Of a stretch of 64,000 nucleotides of DNA, positions 53,199 to 64,000 are shown piece after piece. The notes below the pieces were generated by a model that made no database searches, was not told the origin of the DNA, and saw only the letters and a program-made list of their open reading frames with translations. Source of the stretch: Curvibacter sp. (GTDB lineage Bacteria > Pseudomonadota > Gammaproteobacteria > Burkholderiales > Burkholderiaceae_C). A program made the translations under genes and the position numbers. Every line of letters starts with the position of its first letter. Positions within the stretch are counted from its first letter, which is position 1. The DNA lies in contig JADCGR010000016.1 in assembly GCA_020248905.1 (NCBI GenBank), positions 25,964 to 89,963 on the forward strand, given 5' to 3'.

Positions 53199-53678
53199 TC
53201 AGTGATGGTGACCGTGCGCCCCGTGCACATGCCCGTGGGCGATCTCTTCGGCCAAGGCGGTACGCACATCAAGCACGGTCAGATCGATCCTGAGGGCCCG
53301 GCCAGCGAGGGGATGGTTGCCGTCGAGGTGCACCTCAGGGCCCTTGATCTTCTTGACCGTGAAGACGTGGGCATGCCCGTCCTCCCCCCGCCCTTCAAGC
53401 TGGCCTCCCACCTTGACGCCCGGTGGGAACTGGATTTTTGGAATGATCTGCACCAGCCGCTCATCGCGCTCGCCGAAGGCCTCAGTGGGCTGCAGTTCCA
53501 GACGGGTCTGGTAGCCCTGCTCCTGCCCCTCGAGCGCCTCCTCCACGCGGGCAAACGTATTGCCGTAGCCGCCATGCAGGTAGGCGGTGGGCTCCTGGCC
53601 GTCTTCAAGCAGCTTGCCGGTGGCAAGATCGGTGATGCGGTAGCGGATGGTGACGGCGGTGTCCTTGGCGATCTTCAT
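53199..53678 (-). CDS. slyD: FKBP-type peptidyl-prolyl isomerase, SlyD-like
   Basis: This 159-residue protein has an FKBP domain (MKIAKDTAVTIRYRITDLATGKLLEDG, AYLHGGYGN, VEEALEGQEQGY) with the inserted chaperone flap (VPxxAFGE-type PTEAFGERDERLVQIIPKIQFPPGVKVGGQL). It ends in a short His-rich tail (HGHVHGAHGHHH). SlyD proteins bind nickel and help mature nickel enzymes, so an indirect link to the nearby urease genes is possible. The His tail is much shorter than in E. coli SlyD. Confidence 0.9.
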   Translation of the reverse strand: MKIAKDTAVTIRYRITDLATGKLLEDGQEPTAYLHGGYGNTFARVEEALEGQEQGYQTRLELQPTEAFGERDERLVQIIPKIQFPPGVKVGGQLEGRGEDGHAHVFTVKKIKGPEVHLDGNHPLAGRALRIDLTVLDVRTALAEEIAHGHVHGAHGHHH

Positions 53679-53749
53679 GGTTTGGGGCTGACTGCTGCAG
53701 CAGCCGGGCAGAAGTGAAATAATCTGCCATTGTCCCAGAGGAGACCATT

Positions 53750-54070
53750 ATGAGCGACACCCAGCAACGCATCGACGATCTCGTTAGGAACAACGAGGTT
53801 CTGCTTTTCATGAAGGGCAGCGCGAGCTTCCCGATGTGCGGCTTCTCGGGCCGTGCGATCCAGATCCTCAAGGCCAGTGGCGTGGACCCGAAGAACGTGA
53901 AGACGGTCAACGTGCTTGAGGATGACGCCATCCGTCAGGGCATCAAGGACTACAGCAACTGGCCGACCATCCCCCAGCTTTACGTCAAGGGCGAATTCAT
54001 CGGCGGCTCGGACATCATGATGGAAATGTACGAGAACGGCGAGCTGCAGAAGGTGCTGGGTACGGCCTGA
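53750..54070 (+). CDS. grxD: Monothiol glutaredoxin Grx4 (GrxD)
   Basis: This 106-residue CGFS-type glutaredoxin reads VLFMKGSASFPMCGFSGRAIQIL, NWPTIPQLYVKGEFIGGSDIMMEMYENGEL. CGFS proteins carry and deliver [2Fe-2S] clusters with glutathione and BolA partners. It is monocistronic, divergent from slyD, and followed by a strong terminator. Confidence 0.96.
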   Translation: MSDTQQRIDDLVRNNEVLLFMKGSASFPMCGFSGRAIQILKASGVDPKNVKTVNVLEDDAIRQGIKDYSNWPTIPQLYVKGEFIGGSDIMMEMYENGELQKVLGTA

Positions 54071-54090
54071 AGCGCTACGCTCTGCCTGAG

Positions 54091-54124
54091 CCGCCGCCAG
54101 CCATGTGCTGCCGGCGGTTTTTTA
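54091..54124 (+). terminator. Rho-independent terminator after grxD
   Basis: CCGCCGCCAGC pairs with GCTGCCGGCGG (one mismatch), followed by TTTTTT. It begins 20 bases after the grxD stop. Confidence 0.85.
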
Positions 54125-54266
54125 ACGTCCGCAGCGAGTCTATTGAGCAAGCAAAGTGAGAAAAAGACGACAGTCTTCGGCCTGTTCGCGCCCTCTGCAT
54201 CTTGAGCGCGGGCACGGCTTGTGCTTGAATTATTTCAGCCAAGTGCCCCTTAGCGAGGAGAGAAAG

Positions 54267-55262
54267 ATGGAATCGCATCCCCTGGTGCCCCAAGGACAAG
54301 CCTTCAGGTTGCCGATCGCGCGTATGCGTAGCGTCTTCCAGTCTGACGAAGTGGAGCGCAAGCTGGCCAAGCTGCCGGAGAAGGATCATGAAAACTTGCG
54401 CGGCACCTACGAGCGCATGCTTGAGCGTGGCCCCGAACGCTTCCAGGTCAAGCCCTCGGGCATCCCTGACATGAGCGCGCTTTACGAGGATCTTCCCAAC
54501 TTCACCGAGGTGCTGGACGACGTGAAACGCCATGTCGCGCTAAGCCAAGACAGTCGTGACGGGCTGGAGCTCACCCCCATGCTGCTGCTGGGCGCCCCTG
54601 GTATTGGCAAGACCCACTTCGCGCGCCAGTTGGCGGCGCTGCTGGGCACAGGGATGAGCCTGGTGCCCATGAGCTCGATGACGGCGGGCTGGCTGCTGTC
54701 CGGCGCGTCCTCACAATGGAAGGGCTCCCGGCCGGGCAAGGTGTTTGAGGCACTGGTCGACGGGCAGTATGCGAACCCCGTGCTGGTGATTGACGAGATC
54801 GACAAGGCCAGCCGCGACGCCCAGTACGACCCTCTGGGTGCCCTCTACAGTCTGCTGGAGCACGATACAGCGCACACGTTCGTGGATGAATTCGCGGAGG
54901 TCGCGATCGACGCGAGCCAGGTGATCTGGATTACCACCGCGAACGATGGGCGATCAATTCCTGATCCCATCCTCAACCGTATGAACGTCTTTGAGGTGCC
55001 CGCGCCCACTCGCGAGCAGGCCCGCGCGATCGCCCTGCGGCTTTATCAGAGCATACGCGGCGAGCACGGCTGGGGAGAACGTTTCGCCCCCGAACCCGGC
55101 TTAGATCTGCTGGACGGACTCGCCGAACTGGCACCACGCGAGATGCGGCGTGCACTGATGACGGGCTTTGGCAACGCACGCCTCGCGGGCCGCGATACCC
55201 TGGAGCCTGGCGATCTGCCACGTGCCGGCTCGGGCAAGACCCGCGTGGGGTTTATCCAATAA
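54267..55262 (+). CDS. Stand-alone Lon-like AAA ATPase
   Basis: This 331-residue protein has one AAA+ module: Walker A LLGAPGIGKTH, Walker B NPVLVIDEIDKASRDAQYDPLGALYSLLE, sensor region IWITTANDGRSIPDPILNRMNVFEVP and an arginine in the sensor-2 helix REMRRALMTGFGNA. The arrangement is Lon-like, but there is no protease domain. ATG 54267 has GAGGAGAG upstream; the longer start at 54156 is unlikely. The role is unknown; it may act as a remodelling ATPase. The paeA-like gene follows after 61 bases. Confidence 0.85.
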   Translation: MESHPLVPQGQAFRLPIARMRSVFQSDEVERKLAKLPEKDHENLRGTYERMLERGPERFQVKPSGIPDMSALYEDLPNFTEVLDDVKRHVALSQDSRDGLELTPMLLLGAPGIGKTHFARQLAALLGTGMSLVPMSSMTAGWLLSGASSQWKGSRPGKVFEALVDGQYANPVLVIDEIDKASRDAQYDPLGALYSLLEHDTAHTFVDEFAEVAIDASQVIWITTANDGRSIPDPILNRMNVFEVPAPTREQARAIALRLYQSIRGEHGWGERFAPEPGLDLLDGLAELAPREMRRALMTGFGNARLAGRDTLEPGDLPRAGSGKTRVGFIQ

Positions 55263-55323
55263 GGGGACCTGCCAGCGCAGGTCCGGTCGCTAAACTGGGC
55301 CTCTTTCCCCAGCACCCACGGCC

Positions 55324-56649
55324 ATGAGCCTCACGCAAAGTCTTTTCGTCATTGCACTCCTGATTGGTGCCAGCGCCTTCTTTTCGCTGGCAGAGATGTC
55401 GCTGGCCGCATCGCGCCGCCTGCGTCTGCGTCAAATGACCGACGAGGGCGATGCGCGCGCGGAGGCGGTGCTGCGTACCCAGGAGCAGCCGGGCAACTAT
55501 TTCTCCGTGGTGCAGATCGGGCAGAACGGGGTGGCGATCCTCGGTGGCATTGTGGGCGAGGGCGCTTTCAGCCCGATGCTTAGCCGCTTGCTGCAGGGCG
55601 TGCTGCCATTGGCGGCTGCCGAAACTGCAGGGTTCTTGTTGTCGTTCGCCCTGGTGACTTCACTCTTCATCGTCTTCTCCGATCTGTTCCCCAAGCGTCT
55701 GGCCATGGCCGAGCCCGAGCGCCTGGCCCTGCGTCTGCACGGCTCCATGCGCCTGTGCATGCGCGTGTTCAAGCCTGTGGTCTGGTTTTACAGCCGTGTC
55801 ACAGATGGCCTGTTCCGACTGCTGGGCCTGTCGTCGCAGCGCGACGACCGCGTGACCCACGACGACATCCTGGCACTGGCCGAAGCCGGGGCACAGGCAG
55901 GCGTGTTGGCCCCGAGCGAGCAGCAGGTGATTGCAAATGTCTTTGAACTCGATACCCGCACAGTGGGCAGCGCAATGACGACGCGCGATCGCATCGCCTG
56001 GTTTGACCGGCATGACAGCGACGCGGTTGTGCGCGCGCGAATTGCCGCCGAGCCCTTTTCGACCTACCCGGTGTGTGACGGCAGCATCGACCGCGTGCTA
56101 GGCTATGTGGACGCCAAGGATCTTTTCCAGCGGGTCATGAATAATCAGCCCATCCGACTGGATGACCCGGCCCTGCTGCACAAGGCCGTCGTGGTACCCG
56201 ACCGGCTGACACTGGCGGAGGTGCTGGCGCAGTTCCGGCAGGCCCATGAGGACTTTGCACTTATTGTCAACGAGTACAGCCTGGTGGTGGGCGTGGTGAC
56301 GCTGAACGATGTCATGAGCACGGTGATGGGCGACCTCGTGGCACCAGCCGATGAGGAGCTGATCGTGCAGCGCGAAGAGGGCTCATGGCTGATCGACGGC
56401 ATCACGCCCATGGCGGACGTGGAGCGAGCACTGGGCCTGGAGCGGCTGCCACAGCCCGAGGACTACGAGACCCTGGCAGGCTTTCTGATGGTGATGTTGC
56501 GCCGGGTCCCCCGTCGGACGGACCGCGTGCTCTGGGGTGGCTACAGTTTCGAAGTCATGGACGTGGACAGCTACCGTATCGACCAGGTGATGGTCACGCG
56601 CCAGAGCAGATCGACGGAAGATCTCAGCGCTGCGGCTCGAGCGCTGTGA
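55324..56649 (+). CDS. paeA: PaeA/YtfL-like membrane protein (CNNM/CBS/CorC domains)
   Basis: This 441-residue protein is very similar to E. coli YtfL (PaeA), reported to export cadaverine and putrescine. An N-terminal CNNM/DUF21 membrane domain (SAFFSLAEMSLAASRRLRLRQMTDEGDARAE, YFSVVQIGQNGVAILGGIVGEGAFSP, FSDLFPKRLAM) is followed by two CBS domains (GYVDAKDLFQRVM, DFALIVNEYSLVVGVVTLNDVMSTVMGD). It ends with a CorC-type domain (EGSWLIDGITPMADVERAL, YRIDQVMVTR). The 3' end overlaps the convergent transglycosylase gene by 26 bases. Confidence 0.9.
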   Translation: MSLTQSLFVIALLIGASAFFSLAEMSLAASRRLRLRQMTDEGDARAEAVLRTQEQPGNYFSVVQIGQNGVAILGGIVGEGAFSPMLSRLLQGVLPLAAAETAGFLLSFALVTSLFIVFSDLFPKRLAMAEPERLALRLHGSMRLCMRVFKPVVWFYSRVTDGLFRLLGLSSQRDDRVTHDDILALAEAGAQAGVLAPSEQQVIANVFELDTRTVGSAMTTRDRIAWFDRHDSDAVVRARIAAEPFSTYPVCDGSIDRVLGYVDAKDLFQRVMNNQPIRLDDPALLHKAVVVPDRLTLAEVLAQFRQAHEDFALIVNEYSLVVGVVTLNDVMSTVMGDLVAPADEELIVQREEGSWLIDGITPMADVERALGLERLPQPEDYETLAGFLMVMLRRVPRRTDRVLWGGYSFEVMDVDSYRIDQVMVTRQSRSTEDLSAAARAL

Positions 56650-57286
56650 CTGCCGGCACGTCGCGGTATGCCCAGTTGCGCTGGGCCGCCAGCACGGCGT
56701 TCGGATATTGCGGCTTGCCGCGCGAGCCGTTGTAACGACCCAGCGCCAGAAACAGGTCGCCTCGCTCACGGTCGAGGTAGTGCCTCAGGATCACGCAGCC
56801 GAAACGCAGGTTGGTCTGTATGTGAAACAGGCTGCTGGCGTCCCCGTCACCGATCAGGCGCGACCAGAAGGGCATGACCTGCATGTAGCCACGTGCACCC
56901 ACACGCGAGATGGCGAACTTGCGGAAATTGCTTTCGACCTGGATCAAGCCCAATGCCAGGGACGGATCCAGGCCGGCGCGCTTGCTCTCGTACCAGATGG
57001 TCTGCAGCAGCTCGCGCCGCGCACGCCATTCGTGGATTCGCGGCTGCAAGCGCTCGCTCATCGCACCCAGCCAGCGCAGATAGGCCAGTCGGGCCTCCGT
57101 ATCCGCGAAAACAGGCACGGGCGGCGCGCTGCTGGCGATTGCGGCGCTGAGTGCGGTACGCACCGAATCGGACAGCGGTTCCTCCAGCTGTGCGCCAGCG
57201 TGTGCGCGGGACCAGCCCAGCAGGCCCGCTGCTGCGAACAAGGCCCGCAGGAGCGCGCGCCGCCGCTGCAGGATTGCAGCGGTCAT
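56624..57286 (-). CDS. Soluble lytic transglycosylase (SLT domain)
   Basis: This 220-residue exported protein has a signal-like start (RRRALLRALFAAAGLLGWSRAHA). The SLT domain shows YESKRAGLDPSLALGLIQVESNFRKFAISRVGARGYMQVMPFW, with the catalytic Glu in QVESNF, then LALGRYNGSRGKPQYPNAVL. It should cleave peptidoglycan glycan strands, releasing anhydromuropeptides. It starts two bases after proS ends on the same strand, so it is cotranscribed with proS, a common arrangement in this family of bacteria. Confidence 0.92.
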   Translation of the reverse strand: MTAAILQRRRALLRALFAAAGLLGWSRAHAGAQLEEPLSDSVRTALSAAIASSAPPVPVFADTEARLAYLRWLGAMSERLQPRIHEWRARRELLQTIWYESKRAGLDPSLALGLIQVESNFRKFAISRVGARGYMQVMPFWSRLIGDGDASSLFHIQTNLRFGCVILRHYLDRERGDLFLALGRYNGSRGKPQYPNAVLAAQRNWAYRDVPAVTALEPQR

Positions 57287-57288
57287 GG

Positions 57289-59034
57289 TCAGGCAGCGAG
57301 GCGGGACCGAAGCAGGGCAGCGACCTCCGCCAGAGCCACGGGCTTGGCAGCCGAGTCACGGCGGTGCTGGTACTCGACCTTGCCCTCCTTGAGCGTGCGC
57401 TCGCCGATGGTTACGCGGTGGGGCACGCCGATGAGCTCCCAGTCGGCAAACATGGCGCCGGGACGCTCGCCCCGGTCGTCGAGCAGCACGTCCACGCCCA
57501 GGGCCAGCAACTCGGCGTAAAGCTTTTCGGAAGCCGCCTTGACTTCGGGGCTTCGCTCGGGGTTGATGGGGCAGATCACCACGGCGAACGGGGCGATGGC
57601 ATCCGGCCAGATGATGCCCTTCTCGTCGTGGTTCTGCTCGATGGCCGCCGCTGGCAGGCGGGTGATACCGATGCCGTAGCAGCCCATCTCCATGAACTGC
57701 GGCTTGCCGTTTTCGTCCAGGAAGGTGGCATGCATCGCACGGGAGTACTTGGTACCGAGGTAGAAAACGTGACCCACCTCGATGCCGCGCTCGATGGCCA
57801 GCGCGCCCTTGCCGTCGGGAGAAAGGTCGCCCGCCACGACGTTGCGGATATCGGCGACGAAATCAGGCTCGGGCAGGTCGCGACCCCAGTTCACACCGGT
57901 GCTGTGGAACCCAGCGTCGTTGGCACCGCAAACCCAGTCGGCCAGAACGGCGACCTCGCGATCGGCGATGATGCCCACGGGCTTCTTCAGGTGCAGCGGA
58001 CCCAGGTAGCCGGGCCGGGTGCCGAAGTGCTCGACGATCTCGGCCTCGGTGGCGAAGCGGTATCCCACGTCCAGTCCTGGCAGCTTGCCGACCTTCACCT
58101 CATTCATGTCGTGATCGCCACGCAGCAGCAGCAGCCAGATGCGTGTCTTGCCCGGCTGCTCCTTGTCGGTGACTTCGTCGGCGGCCAGCACAATCGATTT
58201 GACGGTCCGCGCCAGTGGCAAACCCAGCAAAGCGGCGACGTCAGCGCAGGTGCTCTTACCCGGCGTTGCAACCTTCTGCATCGCCTGCGCGGGGGCCGGT
58301 CGCGGATGCTGCGGTGCGAGGGCCTCAGCCTTTTCGAGGTTGGCGGCGTAGTCGCTGCCGGGGCAGTAGACGATGGCGTCCTCGCCGGTGGCCGCGATCA
58401 CCTGGAACTCCTCGCTCAGGTCACCGCCGATGGCACCGCTGTCGGCCGCGACGGCGCGGTAGTTCAGGCCGAAGCGGTCGAAGATCCTGCGGTAGGCCTG
58501 GGCCATGACCTGGTAGCTGGCCTTGGCGCTGGCCTGGTCACGGTCGAAGGAATAGGCGTCCTTCATGATGAACTCGCGCCCGCGCATCAGTCCAAAACGG
58601 GGACGTCGCTCGTCGCGGAACTTTGTCTGGATCTGATACAGGTTCTTGGGCAGCTGCTTGTAGCTGCGGATCTCCTGGCGCGCGATGTCGGTCACGACCT
58701 CCTCGCTGGTGGGCTGGACCACGAAATCCCGGTCGTGCCGGTCCTTGATGCGCAGCAGCTCAGGGCCCATCTTCGCAAAGCGCCCCGTTTCTTCCCACAG
58801 CTCGGCGGGTTGGACCACGGGCATGGTGAGCTCGACGGCACCGGCGCGATTCATCTCCTCGCGCACGATGGCCTCCACCTTGCGGATCACGCGCAGGCCC
58901 ATGGGCATGTAGTTGTAGATACCGGCGCCCAGCTTCTTGATCATGCCGGCACGCATCATGAGCTTGTGACTGACGATTTCGGCGTCGGCTGGCGCTTCCT
59001 TGAGGGTGGAGACGAGGAATTGGGAGGCTTTCAT
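57289..59034 (-). CDS. proS: Prolyl-tRNA synthetase (bacterial type)
   Basis: This 581-residue class II synthetase shows motif 1 [19 protein letters not shown], motif 2 [26 protein letters not shown] and motif 3 [11 protein letters not shown]. An editing (INS) domain between motifs 2 and 3 contains KTCAD-like [22 protein letters not shown]. Length is typical of bacterial ProS. ATG 59034 is used; the ORF runs on to 59478 as an antisense shadow of rppH. It is divergent from rppH. Confidence 0.96.
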   Translation of the reverse strand: MKASQFLVSTLKEAPADAEIVSHKLMMRAGMIKKLGAGIYNYMPMGLRVIRKVEAIVREEMNRAGAVELTMPVVQPAELWEETGRFAKMGPELLRIKDRHDRDFVVQPTSEEVVTDIARQEIRSYKQLPKNLYQIQTKFRDERRPRFGLMRGREFIMKDAYSFDRDQASAKASYQVMAQAYRRIFDRFGLNYRAVAADSGAIGGDLSEEFQVIAATGEDAIVYCPGSDYAANLEKAEALAPQHPRPAPAQAMQKVATPGKSTCADVAALLGLPLARTVKSIVLAADEVTDKEQPGKTRIWLLLLRGDHDMNEVKVGKLPGLDVGYRFATEAEIVEHFGTRPGYLGPLHLKKPVGIIADREVAVLADWVCGANDAGFHSTGVNWGRDLPEPDFVADIRNVVAGDLSPDGKGALAIERGIEVGHVFYLGTKYSRAMHATFLDENGKPQFMEMGCYGIGITRLPAAAIEQNHDEKGIIWPDAIAPFAVVICPINPERSPEVKAASEKLYAELLALGVDVLLDDRGERPGAMFADWELIGVPHRVTIGERTLKEGKVEYQHRRDSAAKPVALAEVAALLRSRLAA

Positions 59035-59124
59035 GGGAGCGTTTTGCGCAAGCGGAGGAGTCCACTTGGCCGGCACGGCAGCGGCCGTGCATAATGGACT
59101 CAGTTCAAGAATTTGGGATTGATT

Positions 59125-59772
59125 ATGCTTGACCGGGACGGCTTTCGGCCCAATGTCGGCATCATTCTGCTCAACCAGAAAAACCAGGTTTTCTGGGGCA
59201 AACGGATACGTACCCACTCGTGGCAGTTCCCGCAGGGTGGCATCGACCGGGGGGAGACCCCGGAGCAGGCCATGTACCGGGAGTTGGGCGAGGAGGTCGG
59301 GCTCAAACCCGAGCACGTGCGTATCGTGGCCCGGACCCGCGACTGGTTGCGCTACGAGGTGCCGGATCGCTTTATCCGCCGTGAAGCACGCGGCCACTAC
59401 AAGGGGCAGAAGCAAATCTGGTTCCTGCTCCAGTTGGTGGCGCAGGACTGGAACTTGAACCTGCGCGCAACGAACCATCCCGAGTTCGACGCCTGGCGCT
59501 GGAACGATTACTGGGTCCCGCTGGACATGGTGGTTGAGTTCAAGCGCGGCGTCTACGAGATGGCCCTAACGGAACTGGCCCGCTTCCTGCCGCGCCAAGA
59601 CCACCGCAACCGTTTTCTGCGGCAAGGGCATCGGGCTAGGGATCATGAACATCCTCATCATTCGGCACCACTGGCCGGTCAGGGCATGGAGCTGCCGCCC
59701 GGCGCCAGCTTCGACCCCGACCCGCAGACCACCGCACCACCTGCTGAGGTCGGCAGCCCGCGCCGCCAATGA
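59125..59772 (+). CDS. rppH: RNA pyrophosphohydrolase RppH
   Basis: This 215-residue Nudix enzyme removes pyrophosphate from 5'-triphosphate RNA and starts mRNA decay. The Nudix box is [23 protein letters not shown]. The family start [17 protein letters not shown] and the C-terminal part [24 protein letters not shown] are clear. ATG 59125 is used rather than the TTG at 59113. The last 45 residues are a poorly conserved Pro/His-rich tail common in Burkholderiales RppH. It is convergent with proB. Confidence 0.96.
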   Translation: MLDRDGFRPNVGIILLNQKNQVFWGKRIRTHSWQFPQGGIDRGETPEQAMYRELGEEVGLKPEHVRIVARTRDWLRYEVPDRFIRREARGHYKGQKQIWFLLQLVAQDWNLNLRATNHPEFDAWRWNDYWVPLDMVVEFKRGVYEMALTELARFLPRQDHRNRFLRQGHRARDHEHPHHSAPLAGQGMELPPGASFDPDPQTTAPPAEVGSPRRQ

Positions 59773-59779
59773 GACGCGG

Positions 59780-60913
59780 TCAGCGCGTGAGCACGAGGTT
59801 GTCGCGGTGCACCATCTCCGGCTCACCGGTGTAGCCCAGGAGTTTCTCGAAGTCGCCTGAGGGCTTGCGGCAGAGTAGACGCGCCTCGGCGCTGGCGTAA
59901 TTGGCAAGGCCACGGGCGATCTCCTGACCTTGCTCATCGCGCACCGCGATGACCTCCCCACGCGAGAACTCACCCTCAACGGCTGTCATACCGATAGGCA
60001 ACAGGCTTTTGCCTTCTTCCTGCAACTTGGCAGCCGCTCCGGCATCCACCACGACGGCGCCTCGCAGCTGTAGATGGTCAGCCATCCACTGCTTGCGCGC
60101 CTGGGTCTTGGCAGTCTGGGCGACCAGCAGCGTACCGATGGACTCTCCTTGAGCGAGACGCACCAGCGCATCAGGTTCGCGCCCCCAGGCGATGACAGAA
60201 GAGGCGCCGGAACCAGCCGCGCGCTTGGCCGCCAGGATCTTGGTGATCATCCCGCCCTTGCCCAGGCTGGAGCCGGCACCCCCTGCCATGGCCTCGAGCG
60301 CGGGGTCGCCAGCCCGCGCCTCGTGCACGAACTTCGCCGTCGGCTCCTCACGGGGATCGGCGGTGTACAAGCCCTTCTGGTCAGTCAGAATGATGAGGGC
60401 ATCAGCCTCGACAAGGTTGGCCACCAGCGCGCCCAGCGTGTCGTTGTCGCCAAACTTGATCTCGTCGTTGACAACGGTGTCGTTTTCGTTGATCACTGGC
60501 ACCACCCCGAGTTTGAGCAGAGTCAGCAAAGTAGAGCGCGCATTGAGGTAGCGCTCGCGGTCGGCCAGATCGGCGTGCGTGAGCAGGACCTGGGCGCTGC
60601 CCAGTCCGTGGGCTTTGAGACGCGTCTCGTACATCTGGGCCAGGCCCATCTGGCCTACGGCGGCAGCCGCCTGCAACTCATGGATCTCCTTGGGCCGCCG
60701 GGTCCAGCCCAGGCGCTTCATACCCTCGGCAATGGCGCCGCTGGAGACCATGATGACCTCGCGACCGTCTCGCACCAGGGCTGCAATCTGGCGGCTCCAT
60801 TCCTCAATGGCAGCCTCGTCCAGACCGCGACCTTCGTTGGTGACGAGGCTGGAGCCGACCTTGACCACGATGCGCCGGGCCTGACACAGAACGGAAGCGG
60901 ATGTCTGATTCAT
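59780..60913 (-). CDS. proB: Glutamate 5-kinase ProB (with PUA domain)
   Basis: This 377-residue enzyme does the first step of proline synthesis, ATP-dependent phosphorylation of glutamate. It has an amino-acid-kinase domain ([75 protein letters not shown]). The C-terminal PUA domain reads [43 protein letters not shown] 60913 is taken (MNQTSASV). It lies 52 bases after obgE in the usual obgE-proB order. Confidence 0.96.
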   Translation of the reverse strand: MNQTSASVLCQARRIVVKVGSSLVTNEGRGLDEAAIEEWSRQIAALVRDGREVIMVSSGAIAEGMKRLGWTRRPKEIHELQAAAAVGQMGLAQMYETRLKAHGLGSAQVLLTHADLADRERYLNARSTLLTLLKLGVVPVINENDTVVNDEIKFGDNDTLGALVANLVEADALIILTDQKGLYTADPREEPTAKFVHEARAGDPALEAMAGGAGSSLGKGGMITKILAAKRAAGSGASSVIAWGREPDALVRLAQGESIGTLLVAQTAKTQARKQWMADHLQLRGAVVVDAGAAAKLQEEGKSLLPIGMTAVEGEFSRGEVIAVRDEQGQEIARGLANYASAEARLLCRKPSGDFEKLLGYTGEPEMVHRDNLVLTR

Positions 60914-60965
60914 GGTGGGAGTCGCAGCGCCACCTGCGGCGGCATATGCGATAAAAGCCGAGATT

Positions 60966-62204
<1,239 letters not shown>

Positions 62205-63596
62205 TCAGGACAGTCTTGGTACCCCCAGCCGGTCAAAGTACGCAATGGTGAGTGTCGTCTTGAGGAGCCGGTCGCTGTTACGCCACCAACGATGGCAGTT
62301 TGCCGCCACCTGTTTGGCCACATCCTGCGTTGCCCCCATCGCCATGAGTTCCCGGTAGATCGTTCTCGGCCGCTTCCAGTGTTTGAGCTGGATGGCCCGC
62401 AATCGGTGGCGCAGCCACTCGTCCAGCTCTCGCCAGACCTGGGGCGTTTGCGCCAATCCAAAGTAAGCCTTCCAACCCAGCAGGTAGGGCCGCAGTTTGT
62501 CCACCACCTGTGCCATGCTGCGCCCGCCTGAGCGGCGCGTGAGTTGCCGGATGCGGGCCTTGAAGTTTTGCAGTGGCTTGTCAGCTACTTTGCATTTGAC
62601 TTCACGGCCTTTGGCCACCCACAGCGCATACCCCAGAAACTTGCGTCCGAAGGCGCTGGTCACCGCGCTCTTGGCTTCATTGATCTGAAGCTTCAAGCCT
62701 GTGTACAGTTTCCTGAGATACGCCATCACCCGCTCTCGCGCCTTCTTGCTGCCCACGTAGACGTTGCAGTCATCAGCATAGCGCGCGAAGCTGTGGCCTC
62801 GCGCCTCCAACGCCTTGTCCACTTCGTCGAGCAGCACATTGGCCAGCAGCGGGCTCAGGGGCCCGCCTTGCGGTGTGCCACGGTGGCGATCGAGCACCAC
62901 CCCGCCATCCATGATCCCGGCGTTCAGGTACGCCCGAATCAGCCCGATGACTCCAGCGTCATCGATGCGTCTTTTGAGCCTGTCCACCAAGATGTCGTGG
63001 TTGATCCGGTCAAAAAATTTGGCCAGATCCACGTCTACCACCACGCGCTTGCCCGATTGGACATACGCCCGTGCGGCCTTGACCGCGTCGTGCGCACGCC
63101 TGCCCGGACGAAACCCATGGCTGTGTTCGCTGAACGTGGGGTCAATCAGCGGTTGCAGCACTTGCAAAAGGGCTTGCTGGATCAGCCGGTCTACCACCGT
63201 CGGGATACCCAGCTCGCGCTGGCTGCCGTCGGGCTTGGGAATCATCACCCTGCGTACCGGACTGGGCCGGTAGCTGCCCTGCACCAGCGCTTGGCGGATA
63301 TCGGGCCAGCTCGTGCGCAGCATCCGGGTGGTTTGCTCGATGTCGAGCCCGTCCACCCCGGCTGCACCCTTGTTGGCCTTGATCCGCTTCCATGCCACTT
63401 GCAGGTTCTGTCTCGTCAGCGCCGCCTCCAACAGGCCACCAGTGCCCGCCGTCTGCCTTGCCGACCCTGTGTCTGGGTGCTCATGCAACGTACCTCCGGT
63501 TTCGTCACACCCGGTCTCTGGCACGGCTTGACCGTGCCGCCTCCCCGAGCGCCCGGCTTGCCCCGGCTTCTGACGCATGACCTTGCAGCTTTGCAT
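62205..63596 (-). CDS. ltrA: Group II intron reverse transcriptase/maturase
   Basis: This 463-residue intron-encoded protein has RT domains ANKGAAGVDGLDIEQTTRML, RRVMIPKPDGSQRELGIPTVVDRLIQQALLQVL, HGFRPGRRAHDAV, RVVVDVDLAKFFDRINHDIL, TPQGGPLSPLLANVLLDEVD and the catalytic FARYADDCNVYV (YADD). Maturase domain X follows (YLLGWKAYFGLAQTPQVWRELDEWLRHRLR). The protein ends soon after, with no HNH endonuclease domain, so mobility would rely on nicks at replication forks. All catalytic residues are present. The start is ambiguous: GTG 63608, ATG 63596 or ATG 63578. Confidence 0.93.
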   Translation of the reverse strand: MQSCKVMRQKPGQAGRSGRRHGQAVPETGCDETGGTLHEHPDTGSARQTAGTGGLLEAALTRQNLQVAWKRIKANKGAAGVDGLDIEQTTRMLRTSWPDIRQALVQGSYRPSPVRRVMIPKPDGSQRELGIPTVVDRLIQQALLQVLQPLIDPTFSEHSHGFRPGRRAHDAVKAARAYVQSGKRVVVDVDLAKFFDRINHDILVDRLKRRIDDAGVIGLIRAYLNAGIMDGGVVLDRHRGTPQGGPLSPLLANVLLDEVDKALEARGHSFARYADDCNVYVGSKKARERVMAYLRKLYTGLKLQINEAKSAVTSAFGRKFLGYALWVAKGREVKCKVADKPLQNFKARIRQLTRRSGGRSMAQVVDKLRPYLLGWKAYFGLAQTPQVWRELDEWLRHRLRAIQLKHWKRPRTIYRELMAMGATQDVAKQVAANCHRWWRNSDRLLKTTLTIAYFDRLGVPRLS

Positions 63597-64000
63597 GTCC
63601 TCAGTCACTCACTCTCGTTCGGCCCTTCGTGTTCGCCTCACCTCCCATTGCGGGTTTCGGGCTTGCACTACTACGGCCTCTGCTGACTTCTCGCTCCGGC
63701 TTTAGCCGTCGGGCTTTCACCCATAAGGCGAGATCTCCCCAGGTAAGAACGCACTCATTCATCGCACAACCGCCGCATCTACGCCGCTTCGCCTTGGTCA
63801 CACGAGCTTCGTGGTTTCTTGCCCACTTGCCCTGCTTGGCAGCGCCTCCTATGCGATTTTTGTTCATCGGCTCGCGATTACGCTCCACGCTTCCTTCCCA
63901 CGCTCGGTCACCCTCACGCAGTTGCGCTTCGCTTTGCTCACTGTGACCAGTTCGCAGCGGGACTTGCACCCGCAAGAGTGCGCCCATGCTGGGCGCACAA
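63597..64000 (-). ncRNA. Group II intron 5' RNA domains I-III
   Basis: The 400 bases upstream of the RT ORF hold no gene. They contain the structured intron start and hairpins such as GTGCGCCC-agcat-GGGCGCAC. They should fold into domains I to III, including the exon-binding sequences. The 5' exon lies just beyond the window edge. Confidence 0.7.

Noticed and set aside
59035-59478. N-terminal extension of proS
   Set aside because: It runs antisense through rppH; the family start [13 protein letters not shown] lies at 59034.

Overview
The window is about 64 kb of GC-rich chromosomal DNA. Gene content, gene order and small intergenic repeats suggest a betaproteobacterium of the order Burkholderiales, most likely family Comamonadaceae. 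Pointers are the solitary Bug-type binding protein, the urt-ure cluster headed by a transporter-kinase fusion, the TatT-type lipoprotein, and the obgE-proB-rppH-proS block. No tRNA, rRNA or CRISPR array was seen.

Layout. 1-11.3 kb: the 3' end of ftsY, then mixed genes (TSUP permease, GGDEF-EAL protein, selD, Bug-type binding protein, MmgE/PrpD protein, an isolated ureD, a YpfH-like esterase, a DODA-type dioxygenase, a multicopper oxidase). 11.3-12.0 kb: a graveyard with an IS3-type orfA relic and a broken HI1419/HI1420-type toxin-antitoxin pair. 12.0-15.2 kb: a patatin-like phospholipase and a TonB-dependent receptor. 15.3-31.8 kb: sixteen co-directional minus-strand genes, probably one operon or a few linked ones. 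They encode an AtzF-like allophanate hydrolase, a five-gene peptide-type ABC transporter, AtzG/AtzE/AtzH-like (HpxX/Y/Z-like) proteins, a BMP-family ABC transporter, two biuret-hydrolase-like cysteine hydrolases and a GntR/FCD regulator. 32-34.1 kb: amn (AMP nucleosidase) and a frameshifted chlorite-dismutase-like pseudogene. 34.1-50.9 kb: a urea/amide nitrogen locus. A LuxR-type response regulator and an NCS1 transporter-histidine kinase fusion are divergent from urtABCDE, fmdA, fmdB, a dead NorD-like VWA gene, ureA, two small membrane-protein genes and ureBCEFG. 51-64 kb: a truncated TatT relic, alkB, slyD, grxD, a Lon-like AAA protein, a PaeA/YtfL-like protein, a lytic transglycosylase, proS, rppH, proB, obgE and a group II intron just upstream of obgE.

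How the genes fit together (inference). The 15-32 kb operon looks like a scavenging module that imports an N-carbamoyl compound and hydrolyses it stepwise (biuret, carboxybiuret or oxalurate type chemistry) to ammonia and CO2. The 34-51 kb locus senses and imports urea or short amides and hydrolyses them with formamidase and urease. Urease maturation needs UreD, whose only copy in the window is 38 kb from the other ure genes. The most interesting items are the Atz/Hpx-like composite operon with its palindromic upstream region, the transporter-sensor kinase fusion with an eight-cysteine linker, and the perfect inverted repeat at about -43 in the urtA promoter.
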